Of a DNA stretch of 64,000 nucleotides, positions 23,786 through 34,610 are shown one piece after another. Position numbers and translations under genes: made by a program. Numbering within the stretch: position 1 is the first letter of the stretch; every line of letters begins with the position of its first letter. Location of the stretch: positions 66,845 to 130,844 of the forward strand of contig BCKT01000004.1 in assembly GCA_003116875.1 (NCBI GenBank), given 5' to 3'. Source of the DNA: Takashimella koratensis (lineage: Eukaryota; Basidiomycota; Tremellomycetes; Trichosporonales; Tetragoniomycetaceae). Under the pieces are notes generated by a model. It searched no databases, was not told the origin of the DNA, and worked only from the letters and a program-made list of their open reading frames with translations.

Positions 23786-24830
23786 ATGGGTAAGGTCCAC
23801 GGTTCCCTCGCGCGTGCTGGTAAGGTCAAGTCGCAGGTGAGTTTAGCTGTCTCTTTACGTGACCGATTGTGTAGTGGGCAGGGGTGGATTGAGGGAACGG
23901 AGGAGAGAAGGCGAGGAAGGAGGAACAGGTGGAGCGTGAGGGAAGACAAGAGGGTGCGCAGTGTCGTACGGATGGACAAGTTGATGCTGGCGGTGTCTGA
24001 GACGACAGCAGCTGGTGGATGAAAGCAGAGAAGATGGCGGATAGGGATTTGTGGGAGATGGGAGACGACTCAAGATTGTGAGAACACCGCTGACAATTCG
24101 TAGACCCCCAAGGTTGAGAAGCAGGAGAAGAAGAAGACCCCCAAGGGCCGCGCAAGTGAGTTCTTGTCCCTTGTATCGATTTGATCGCGTAGGGTCGTGT
24201 CCGTGCTTGCTGGGTCCTGGTTGTGTCGGAGGGAACATTGGGCGGGGCGATAAAGCTCGAGTCTCGGTACTGGGTGGAGACTGGAGATGGTTTGGTCGTC
24301 TGATCCTCTTCATGTTGAGGATCGTCGTTGATGGTTGTCGATGCGATGGTGGGAGAGGGATGTAGGCGACGGCGTGTCGCCGAGTGGCCCGGAGTGGAGA
24401 TCTGGGCGGAGCAAGAGACACCTGCATACGGACACGACCCATCCACCCCTTCCGACGTCCTTGACACCGCTGACAATACGCAGAGAAGAGGATCCAGTAC
24501 AACCGCCGATTCGTCAACGTCGTCCTCGGCCCCAGCGGCAAGCGATCTATGTAAGTTTCTCACACCTTCTCCCTGTTTTCATGTCTATCCTCTCTGTCCT
24601 ATCCTCTTTGGGATGATTTCGAAATCAAGCATAGTTCAATCAGATCACCCATGATCGACACAATTTCCATCTATAGTCTTTCGCTCCTATCTGAGACCCT
24701 TCCCTCTTTTTTCTCCTACATCTCTTGCTTGTTTTGGGGAGAAAGAGCGCTGACATGTCTTGCGACCGCGATTTGTGGATTCGCTTTACGATGGATCAGG
24801 AACCAGCAGCCCGCCGGCAAGTCTGGTTAA
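23786..24830 (+). CDS. RPS30: 40S ribosomal protein eS30
   Basis: Small-subunit ribosomal protein. Exons: 23786-23836, 24104-24155, 24484-24550 and 24800-24830. They give MGKVHGSLARAGKVKSQ, TPKVEKQEKKKTPKGRA, KKRIQYNRRFVNVV, GPSGKRSMNQQPAGKSG: about 66 residues, full length. There is no ubiquitin-like domain upstream, so it is not a FAU-type fusion in this reading. Introns (about 250-330 nt) are longer than most in the window. Secure. Confidence 0.95.
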
Positions 24831-25378
24831 ACGACCCGATCACACAGTGCGCGACTCGTCTCGGTATCGGTATCGGTGTCAGTGGCGAGGTTGCGTATTC
24901 GGATGGGCGTTTGACGAGACGGAGATGGGACGGGGCGAGGGCAAGGGTTCAAACGCGCTCCAGAGTGGGGTGTCAAGAGTCTGCCCGAGTGCCGAAGAGC
25001 AAAGGAGATGGGGGAAAGGAGCTGGAGAGATTTGGCAAGACTCCCCCTTTATTTTTTCTGTTGCTTTCTGTACGCTTTTTCGAGATGGACTGGCATTCAT
25101 TTTTCACCATATGGGATCAGGTCGAGCAGGGCTTGAGACGCAAATGGAGATGGACGGGTGGCAGGCGAACCCGTCTCCATCGGTCGTGAAACGACTGATC
25201 AACTATCGACTGAACAACTCACGGACCCCTTGGCAACGTCTCAACACTGGGCATCCTTTGGACGCGTCCTCCCTACCTCAATCAGCATACATCCTTACCG
25301 CTCAATGCATTCATCCATCCCTCTCAGCACTACCTCTCTCCTCCCATCTCACAACTTTCCACAGAGGCGAGACACATC
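24831..25378. other. Intergenic region before the MFS transporter
   Basis: About 550 bp between RPS30 and the transporter start. Ends in a CATCC/CTCTC-rich leader (25260-25370). No gene seen. Confidence 0.45.
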
Positions 25379-28219
25379 ATGACCACCCCGTCATGGCTCC
25401 TCTCGCCAGTTCGGTTCATCTCCACCCGTACTCCAAACCTCCGCCCGTCTGATCGCCGACACTACGCTGCTCTCCCTCTACAAGACTTGACCCCTTCCTC
25501 TGACCTCGCGTCGCCAAAATCGGGCGTTGCCTCAATTGATTCGGACCTCACGTCCCCTTTCACCTCTGCTATCAGGACAGGGGAAGGGCGAGAGAAACCC
25601 GCCTGGATTCTCAACGAACGCGCGGAGACTGCGGATCGATTGGAGCGGTCACAAACTCTCTGGGAAGCAGTGACCTACCACCGCTGGGTACGTGAATCAC
25701 TTGGACAGATATACATTGGATGAGGGTTCAGCATAGCGGACTGGGTAGAGCTGAAGCAGAGTAGGCAGTCATATGGTCCCTCGCGGTGACATGTATGGTC
25801 GTCATGGATGGGAGCGATACTGCCGTGATGGGTAGCGTGTACGCGATTCCGGCGTTCCAAAAGAAGGTAGGTGAGAGTTTGGACTTGGGTTTGGACTTGA
25901 GTGCTCGGGCTGCGCTGGGCTTGAGGTGGGCCTGAACGCGGGGTGGAACAGGGAGATCGTGTGCTTGGGTATAAACTTGGACTAGAGCTCACGCTCGTGG
26001 CAGTTTGGGTTCCCATACGAAGACGGGTACGAAGTCTCTGCTGCGTGGCAAGCAACTTTCAACCAAGTAAGCTCCCCCTCCGACCACCTCCTCCGATCTC
26101 CGCCTCCCATCCCCTTGGCCGACTTCCTCGACTTACGACCAGACCTCCAACCTCTGCTCTATCCTTGGCTGTTTCCTAGGCGCCCATCTCACTTCTCAAA
26201 TCGGGTATCGCCCGACCCTCATTCTCGGTCTCCTCTGGCTCGTCCCTTGGATCGGAACCGCATCGTACGCTCCCAACCTCCCAGTCTTACTGGTTAGCGA
26301 GGGACTGTGTTCGTTGGCTTGGGGTGGGTTTAGTACATTGGGACCAGGGTATGCTAGTGAGATCTGTCCAGTGCAGTTGAGGGCTTATATGACCATGTGA
26401 GTTGGGTATGGGCAAAGGGGTTTAGAATCGTGGGAAGGTGATGGGGCTAATGGATAGGACGGTCAACCTCGCTTGGGCATTGTGAGTGAGATCAAGCTGC
26501 TTATGTACTCTGGAACCAGGGGTCTAGCACATCAGGACGCACCAGACCGGACCCTCTGAAGTACAAAACCACTAATCACCACCTAGTGGCCATTTCATAG
26601 GCGCCGGCGTACTCCTTGGCGGCGAAGTGAGTGTGGTTCTCATGTACCTATCCCTCCACCCCTCCTCCCCTCCATTCCCTCTACTCCTACCCCATCTGCC
26701 CACTGTCCTCACCTCTCTCCTGACGTCTTGCTGACTCACCCAGCGTCTCTGGGGGGTCTGGAGCTACCGACTCCCCTTTGTAGCTCAATGGGCCTGGCCC
26801 TTACCCTTGGCGGTACTTGTCCTCTTGGCTCCCGAGTCGCCGTGGCAGTTTATCCGCCGTGGTCGACTAGACCTCGCCAAGTCCTCTATCCGTCGCCTCG
26901 CACCCGGTTTCACTCAGGCAGGCTATACACAAGCAGGTTTCCAGCAGGAAGAAATGAACGATATCAGCGTGGAAGATACACTCGCTTTCATGGTGCGTAC
27001 AAACCAGGTCGAAACGGAGAATGCAGAGGGAACAACGTACTTTGATCTATTCAAGGGCACCGATCTCCGCCGTACGGAAATCACCGTCGTAATGTTTCTT
27101 GCACAGAGTGAGTCGAGCCCACTTTTCCATCTATTAATTTAGTACATGTGTCCAATGGGATACAAGTCGATTTCGTTGTGACAGTCAAGTTACAGTAAAT
27201 GATCTAATGCCTGCTCATAGTCTTCTGCGGGTACTCGTTTGCGGGATATTCGACGTACTTTATGAGAGAAGCGGGATTACCGACGACTGCGGCGTTCACG
27301 ATGACTATGATCAGTTACGCTCTCGAGTCGATCGGTACCATCTTCTCTGGTTTCCTTGTGACGTGAGTAACAGTCCGAGTTCCAAGTCCAAGTCAAATTT
27401 CCCATCCCATCCCGGCCCCCCCCCCCCCCCCTCTCAGTCCCTCGGTCTCTGGTCTTCTGTATTTCTCAGACATAGTCACGGCACCGACCTTCACTCCAAA
27501 AGAAGCTGACTCAGTCTTAGAGGATACGGTCGACGCCCGATTCTTATGTGGGGACTGGTCGGGATGGGTGTTGGGTTCCTCTTGATTGCCATAGTCAGTC
27601 TCGTCGCGGAGAGGGGGAACACTACCGCCCTCTGGGCTCAGGCAAGTACTTTCCTGTTTCTTGCCTTTCCCCCCACAGTGCCTCGCATTCCATGATTGAA
27701 GTTGACTTCAACAGTCCTCATGATCACTTGGGTCGCGGGGTTCAACGTCACCCTCGGTCCACTGGTCTACGTGGTTGCAGGGGAGACGAGCTCTACCCGA
27801 CTTCGAACAAAAACAATGGCTCTTGGTCGAGCAGCTTATTACATCCTCGGGATCGCTTCATGTATCGTCATGCCTTACATGATCGTGAGTGACAGTTCCT
27901 ACCCTCCACTGTACAACCCTCAGCCCATTTCCTTTGCGTAGTGGTCCGGCTAATACTATCTTTCACCTTGGTCCGTCCTGAGCTGTAGAACAAGTCAGCA
28001 TGGAATTGGGGTGGGAGATCAGGTTTCTTTTGGGCTCCACTCAATTTCTTGTGTGCGATCTACGTCTTCTTCCGGGTTCCCGAAATGAAGGGAAGGACAT
28101 TTTACGAGCTTGATTTATTGTTTCAAAACAAGATCCCAGCTCGCGCGTTCAAGTATACCGACGTAAATGACCTACCTCCTCTCGAGGACAGCCACTCAGG
28201 TCGGACTCATGGGTCGTAA
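25379..28219 (+). CDS. MFS sugar transporter, maltose/alpha-glucoside permease-like
   Basis: Plasma-membrane 12-helix sugar:H+ symporter family. Start at 25379 (MTTPSWLLSPV). The cytosolic N-terminus of about 100 residues ends in SQTLWEAVTYHRW, then spliced exons give AVIWSLAVTCMVVMDGSDTAV (helix 1) and FGFPYEDGYEVSAAWQATFNQ. Next come TSNLCSILGCFLGAHLTSQIGYR (loop 2-3 G-x-R), YASEICPVQLRAYM (P-x-x-R signature), LLAPESPWQFIRRGR (PESP motif at the end of helix 6), GRRPILMWG, YVVAGETSSTRLRTKT (G-E-x-x-x-x-R-x-R) and a C-terminal PEMKGRTFYELDLLFQNKIPAR. That last block is typical of fungal maltose/alpha-glucoside permeases. At least nine short introns. A run of 16 C (27416-27431) lies in one intron. 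Stop at 28219. Substrate is inferred from family resemblance. Confidence 0.87.
27416..27431 (+). repeat. Poly-C run (16 C) in an intron
   Basis: Homopolymer read directly, inside an intron of the MFS transporter, close to the CTCTCAG acceptor side. Confidence 0.85.
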
Positions 28220-28538
28220 TACTGTTCTTGCTCATATCTCGTGATTCATAGTTTCATTAATAGATTGAGAGAAACGAATCTACAGCAGTAACTCGTACCT
28301 CTTCGTAACCGTTTCATCGTCGTCGCGTCGTTTGCAATTCGAATCTTACCAGATCGTATACCACACCACATTAACAGTCGTGAACAACTTGAAACATTGA
28401 GAGATTGCTCAACAGATCCAACACAGAGATCACCGACAAAGAATCGTTCGAAGAACCACTCTCCTCTTCTCTCCTCTTCTCTCCTCTTCTTTTCTCTTCT
28501 CTCCATCGACTAGTCCACTTCCTCCCAAGTCACATCGA
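28220..28538. other. Convergent intergenic region with CTCTT repeats
   Basis: About 320 bp between the 3' ends of the transporter and the kinase gene. Includes a degenerate (CTCCTCTTCT)n stretch at about 28459-28503. No gene. Confidence 0.5.
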
Positions 28539-31500
28539 TCACATCGACAGCGCGCGACTCCTCACTGTTCCCGCTCCACTTATCACACTATTCATCGTCC
28601 CTCCTGCCCCTCCTGCCCCCCCTGCCCCTGCCCCACCCACTCCGCCTCCACCTCCTACGCCCCAGGCACCTCCAGCACCTAAATCCACAGCATCATGATA
28701 CTCATCCAAACTCTCGCCCGTCTCCTCCCCGCCGTGCCTGTAAACCTGCCTCGGAGTCTGCGCACCGTCCTCTCCATCATCTCCACCACCACCAGACGAA
28801 ATCCTTGCCAAGTGACCGTATCGTCCTTCTTCAGTTGACGATTTCGGAAGCGCTTTGAATGTCCATCCCTTGAAGGCAAGGCTGAAAGCGATCATCAATC
28901 GTCAGTACCTTTCCACTACGATTATCAAGCGAAAGAAAAAAAAATTGAACGAGAAAAGACTGTTTCAACAGCCACTTACCTCTTGCGGATCTCTAGGAGA
29001 TGCGCGCCATGAACTTTATCACCCAACATTGGGTCCTTGGTGGCGTCGGGCGCTGCACCGTTCGCAGGGGCTAGCGGTTCGTCGGGGATATCATCATCAA
29101 AATGACGAGTATCATCGTCGCTCCTAAGATCAGGCTGATACGGCGGAGTCGCCTTGTGCAGGTCTATCTCATAATCAATCGTCAGCGATCACCCTTCAAC
29201 CACTTCCAAAACAAAACTCAGCCAGGAAACACTACTCACTGTTCCAGTCGAGTCCGGCAAACCACGGATGCGCTTTGATTTTCTCCGCCCCATCACTTCC
29301 GAGAGCGTTGGACCGAGCGAACCCACTCTCAGTCCTGAACCCACTAGCCGTCTCGACAATGGGCGAGGCGCCGAGCCGGTCTTCAGGTTCGCATAAGAGG
29401 CGGGTCATCAGGTCTGTGCATTCGGTTGAGAGCCGGGGCTTGGTAGGGAACCTCAGGGTGTTTCTCCAGTCAAGGCTAGGTGGGGTGGGAAGGAAGGCAG
29501 AGGTGTCATTTATTAGCATGTGGTGGTTCTTTACCGCCTGACTCCTGCACCTAATCGAACGGACACGACTCGACTCACATTTTCTGCCGAGTAACGTGTC
29601 GCTGAGAACATGGGTCAGCATCGATCCTTCATTTTGTGGTCAAAATATATATCAAACTTACCGAGCTGCTAGAGAATGGCGGGTAGCCATATAGCGATTC
29701 GTACACTGTGCAAGCATTAATACCGTTGCAAACGACACTTTATCGATGATGAACCGAGTCGTCTAGAAACTAGACACGCCAGACCGATTCGACTCACTGA
29801 TGATCCCCAGACTCCACCAATCACAGCTGAACCCGTACCCTTGTCCACGAATCACCTCGGGCGCTATCGCACGACCTCGATCAGCATCGTTCCCGTTCAT
29901 CCACTCAATCACTTGCACATCTTTCCTCGCCAAACCTGGCTTTGCACTCACCCATATACGAATTCGTCCCGCAGACCGAGTAGGCCAATTTTTTCCTATT
30001 CTTATCTCTCCATGATAACACTCCACCACCTTTTTCTACCCATTCTTTACCCATTATCCTCTCGACTTCACTCTTCTTCATCCTCCTTGTCTTCCCTGCT
30101 CCTCTTCCTCCGATACTCCCGCTATCCTCCAGGTATATCCCATGCCGCTTCAACAGTTCTTTCCTCTGTACCTCGTAATACGTCGTATCGTGTGCCCAGT
30201 GTAGATCTGTAGCGAGTCCAAAATCGCTGACCCTTATATGACCTTGTGGGGTGAAGAGGAAATTATCCGGTTTGATATCGCGATGAATGTATCCAAGGGC
30301 ATGAGTCTGTTCGAGGGCAAGGATCATCTCAGCGACGTAGAATCGAGTCATGGATTCGGGGAAAGTATCGCGCTCGACAAGGAGGTTGAGAAGGTCCCCG
30401 CCTCCCATGTACTCAAGGACGAGGTAGAGGTGGTCGGCGTCTTGAAAGGCGTAGAAGAGTTTGACGATCCAGGATGAGTTGGGACCACCGGACTGGGAGG
30501 CGGCAGCAGCGAGGAGGTCTTTCTCGGCTCGCACGTGCCCCTCTTGCGCCTTGCGCAGCATACTGTGTAGGAGATGAAAAGAACATGTCAGCTTTGGCAC
30601 CAATTTGACCCCGAGTCACAACAATGTTTCCCCCAATCACCACTTACTCTGCCTTTCGGAGCTGCTTCATCGCGACCAGCCTACCCGACTCTTTCTCCCT
30701 GGCAACTCTTACCACTCCGAACGCTCCATGTCCAATAACCCTCCCTACATCAAACCTTCTCACGTCAACTTTCCTCCTCCTTTCTCTCAGGGCCCGACTC
30801 TCTTCTTGACCCAGGGCGTCGCGAGCAGCTTGTTTCTCCGATTCCGAAAGGTTACGGTTCTCAGGCAAGAGGAAGGAGGATTCGAGTTCGGCCAACCGAC
30901 GAGCGCGGGAGAGGACGTAATTGCCCGCGTGCAAGGGAGACGGAGGCGCGGGGTCACTTTTTGTGTGGGGGTTGGAAGTGCCGATGACCCCCGGGCGGAG
31001 AAGAGCATGGTAGAATTGTTCAAAGAACAGAGCGACGGACATTGATTTCTCCAAAGTCGCGAGGGAAGGCTTGATCACTCTGAACGGAAGTCCGGGGGAG
31101 TCTGCTTTCGACGTCTGTTTCACCGTCTGTTGCTGCAGTGGGACGGACCGGGGACTCTTGTTTCCTCCTGTCTTGGCTTGGCTCTTATCCTTACCGCCCG
31201 CTTGGACGATCGCACCGAGGTCGCCAACAGTCGTCGATGTCATCGGGAGACCTGCGATTTCCCTAGCGATAGCTTCGAGCTCTTCACGGCTCTTGTCTGC
31301 GCTGATCTTGGGCATGGACACGGGCATCGCCATTGCTACTGCCACAGGAGATGGTTTAGGCTCGGCATGGTCCATGTTGACTGCTTCGGTAGACGACGCG
31401 GCAGCGGAGGGTAACTGCGCGGGCTTGAGTTGTCGATCTACAGCGACAGGTGCAGTGGCGGTTGGACTCTGGTCGAAGGGGTTGGGCAAGCCGTCCCCTT

Positions 31501-32641
31501 CACTGTCTTGGATGCTGGGGCTTGATTCAGGTCCACCCCAACCGGTCGAGGGAGCAGCGGCAGCCGCGAGCCGCGCTTCAAGCCTGGACGGTGTGAGCCC
31601 CGCGATCAGCGCCGGTGTCCCCGCTCGTAACATGGGCGAGACGATAGTCGTGTTCATCGTGGAGTAAATAGAACTAGGCATGCCATTGACCACATGCAGC
31701 TGACCTGGTTTGGGGAAGGGGCGAGAAGCGGTGGTCCGGCCGTTGGTAGGTGAAGAAGGGGTGGGTAGCATTCGGCTCTGGCGAGAGGCTTCGACGACAG
31801 CGGCTACGGCGCGAGCTTGTTGTTCCCGCGCTCGAGCTTTCACGAGGTCTTTGATTGGCTCGGACCAGCTCGGGTCTGGGGCCGTAAGCGTGGGCCAAGG
31901 ACACAACGGAGAAGAGAGAGGATGAGGGGTAGTGAGAGCAGAGGAAAAACGAGAGGGCAGAGATAGGACTCACCGCCTAGCTTGTTCTCCACGCCCTCGA
32001 TTGACCAACGAAGCAATAGCTCTGTAGCCTCTTCATACGTCGACGCGTGGAAGATATGCCTGGGGGAGGTCAGCAGATCTCCTGTGGTTCTGCCTCGCCC
32101 TTTCTGACACACTCTCACGAAGATTACTATCGACTTACCGAAAGTTGGTCGGTGGTCCGATCGAGCGCTTGTCTACTCGTCGATACCTCAACTCCCCTCT
32201 ACCCTTTAGATCCCCGTTCTTATCCTTATCCTTCTCCCTCTCTTTATCTTTCCCCCTCACCGCTCCACGCGGGGGCGACGCAGGTGCGCGCGATTCAGGC
32301 GCTGGCGCCGGAGCTGTATCTTCGTAACGCCACCCTCCTACTTCGTCTGGTTCACTAACCACCGGCGGCGCAGGGGCGGACACCAGACCCAATCGAGATG
32401 GGGTGGAGATGACGAGCTCGAGGAGGTCGTGGAACCCCGAGTGCCGAAGGACGGACCCAGACATTGTCACCATGGTGGGAGCCGTTGGTGGAGATGGAGA
32501 CTGAGAACGACGGGGATGAGGGTGGAGAGAATTGGGGACGGAGAGGGTGAGGGAGCTGAGAGAGGCGTTAGAGGAGAAGTGCTTTTCGGGACAGGTGAAG
32601 TTGGGCAATGGAGAGGGAGAACGTCGACGTCGGAGCTTCAT
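28539..32641 (-). CDS. CBK1: NDR/LATS-family Ser/Thr kinase (Cbk1/Orb6/Ukc1 type) with possible N-terminal CRIB
   Basis: AGC kinase controlling polarity and cell separation with a MOB partner (family knowledge). Visible in order: a basic, Ser/Pro-rich start (32641; 32473 also possible), GFHDLLELVISTPSR, a CRIB-like IGPPTNFRHIFHAS, and a splice (31973-31876) into DPSWSEPIKDLVKARAREQQ. A long low-complexity linker follows, then the MOB-binding region VALFFEQFYHALL and LAELESSFLL. The kinase domain has VIGHGAFGVVRVAR (G-loop), VAMKQL (catalytic Lys), YIHRDIKPDNFLF, SDFGLA (DFG), an NDR-type insertion with basic RRMKKSEVER, SVCGTNSYM/APEVIRG and CDWWSLGII. SRHVTRQKILNW and CEPEDRLG follow. The hydrophobic motif is FKGWTFK. 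The Gly/Ala-rich tail ends at 28539. Kinase call is firm; attachment of the CRIB exon is inference. Confidence 0.85.
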
Positions 32642-32984
32642 TGCGCGTGGAGGGGGATGTAGAGGAGGGTATGAGAGGTGAGGGAGTGATGGAGATAAGA
32701 CGAGGATACGATAGGAGAGGTGAGATGTGCAAAGCCGAGAGTCGGGATATGGAACGGCAGACAAGAAGATCCAGCAATAGAGGTGAAGTCAGGAGGGTTG
32801 GAATAGGAACGAGACGAGGGAATGGGGTAGAGAGCTGGGGTGAGGACCGGGGCTGTTGTCGAGCTGACCAGGCCGTTGGGGGGGAGATCAGACCGATAAC
32901 CTGGCCCGAAGCGTGACCCTTGACTCCAGACTCCGATGGTCGACACATAGGAAAGGACAAGATGGGACTAAGATGGACTCACCG

Positions 32985-33645
32985 TTACTTGGAGCAAACG
33001 AGGGTGTCAGAGGATGAGGTCTTGGTCAGACCTGCTCGCTTCGGTCGAAATGCGGTCGAGGTGCAGTCCTCCGCAGTGCAAGAAATACAGTACGAGGCCG
33101 AAACAAGTCGCGAAGGGGTCCGGTCGTAGGTGAAGTAGTAGGTGGATAGGAGAGGGTTGAGATCGTCGAGAACGGATTGAACGTTCAAGTCTGGACTGAC
33201 CGGTTTGGTCTGGGGATGTGATGTCGGTTTGTACTTGTTTCGTCTTGTTTCGGCTTGTCTGATTCGTTTCGTTTCGTCTCTTGCTGTTTCTCGTCTTGAT
33301 TCGTCTCGTAAGGTCTTGTTCAATCGCTATCTTGCCTTTCCTGGTGTGGTCTTGTCTCGTTACGAGGTCGTTAACGAAATCGTGAACCGTCTTTGGTCGT
33401 CCCGTCACTCGTAAAACATTCAAATACGCATCCGTGAACTTGGTCGTAGTTTCGTAAAGGTCCAGAACAACGTGACTTCCCAAGGGTTCTTTTGGCCCTA
33501 GCTCATCTTCCTGATTTGAAGGTATCTCTGTCGAGAGAGGTATGATGTATTGTTCGCCGCTTGACCGTGTGTATCTAGACACGGGGATGATGAGTGCGTC
33601 AAGTAGTGGTTCGTCTGGTGGATGGTGAAACAGAGCACGAGTCGC
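32985..33645 (-). CDS. Hypothetical protein, gene model unresolved
   Basis: I do not recognise this gene. A coding-like segment begins after an acceptor GCTGACGTAG near 33645. It reads ATRALFHHPPDEPLLDALIIP, GEQYIIPLSTEI, LGSHVVLDLYETTTKFTDAYLNVLRV and VHDFVND, which looks like an ordered protein. A second coding-like segment near 33195-33060 reads PDLNVQSVLDDLNPLLSTYYF in another frame. Between them lies a low-complexity stretch of GACGAAAC-type units that may be an intron, but I could not find a splice pair that fuses the two frames cleanly. Upstream, an exon candidate ends near 33800 (GFESR) beyond a GTGAGT donor; its start may be as far as 34127. Ends and strand are tentative. Confidence 0.3.
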
Positions 33646-33838
33646 TACGTCAGCCGATGGACAGGAGGGAGGTAGGGTGAGGGTGAGGGTGATGGGCACG
33701 AGGGCGGGACAGCGAGGAGACCAGAGGATGTAGGAAGGAGAGGAGAGTACAGCACAGCAGAGGAAAGGATTGATGAGTCGCTGAAACTTCACTCACCTCG
33801 AGACTCAAAACCCGGCGCTCGGTCCTGGTCTCTGACCC

Positions 33839-33880
33839 CTTGCACCTTGCACCTTGCACCTAGCACCTTGCACCTAGCGC
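33839..33880 (+). repeat. Short CACCTTGCAC(CT) tandem repeat
   Basis: About four imperfect copies of a 7-14 bp unit (CACCTTG/CACCTAG) read directly. Lies in the putative 5' part of the unresolved minus-strand gene. Confidence 0.7.
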
Positions 33881-34143
33881 TCTCCTCTCTCGTTCTCTTG
33901 CTGCGTCTCAAGTCGCAATGACCGGTCCGTGCGTCAGCTGGTGGACGGCGAGGCTGCGGCGAAAAGGTCCAAGGTACAGAAGGGGAAGGGGAGGGGAAGA
34001 GGGGAAGAGGGGAGGGAAGGGGAAAGAGGGAAAGAGAAAGCAAAGGGGTCCGGGCAAAGGTAGGTAGACTCCCGGTCGGTGTCCGGCAGTGACTGACGTT
34101 TACTAGAGGAGTGAGATCTGAACACAAGTAGACTACTCTGACC

Positions 34144-34401
34144 TTGAATCATGCTGCCATGTTGCCGCTCTTCCTGACTGCATACATCGTCTTCGCCAGC
34201 GCCGTCGCCGTCGCCGTCGCCACCGGGTCGTCGCGTGGGAACCGTCGTCAGTGGCTGACAGGGCCCGAGGATCGGCTATACCCGCCTTACCGGGACTCTG
34301 GTACAGCACTGGCGCAACTCAACCTGCGCAACAACCTGACCCCTGCTCTGCCTCGACATGGGATTGGGACAAAGACAGTATGCATGAAAGACTCTATATA
34401 G
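34144..34401 (+). CDS. Possible small secreted or membrane protein (85 aa)
   Basis: Single-exon frame starting MNHAAMLPLFLTAYIVFASAVAVAVATG, which resembles a signal peptide or membrane anchor, followed by a polar region ending in VCMKDSI. Part of the hydrophobic stretch comes from a CGCCGT triplet repeat (34200-34225), which weakens the case. It sits alone between two minus-strand genes. No homology recalled; could be chance. Confidence 0.2.
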   Translation: MNHAAMLPLFLTAYIVFASAVAVAVATGSSRGNRRQWLTGPEDRLYPPYRDSGTALAQLNLRNNLTPALPRHGIGTKTVCMKDSI

Positions 34402-34610
34402 TTATATTTGGGATTGGGTGAACCGTCTCAGACGGTCAAGACCATGCGATGATTCGTGTGCGTGTAAGCTTGCAGGTGGTGTGAATGAAATCGTGTAGAG
34501 GTTTGTTTGCAAGACACGAGACACGTTTTGATGATTTCGTCGATAGTGACAGTGATAAATGAAGCGATATACAACAACATGATAGACTGCAGACTTGGCG
34601 GACGATACGC

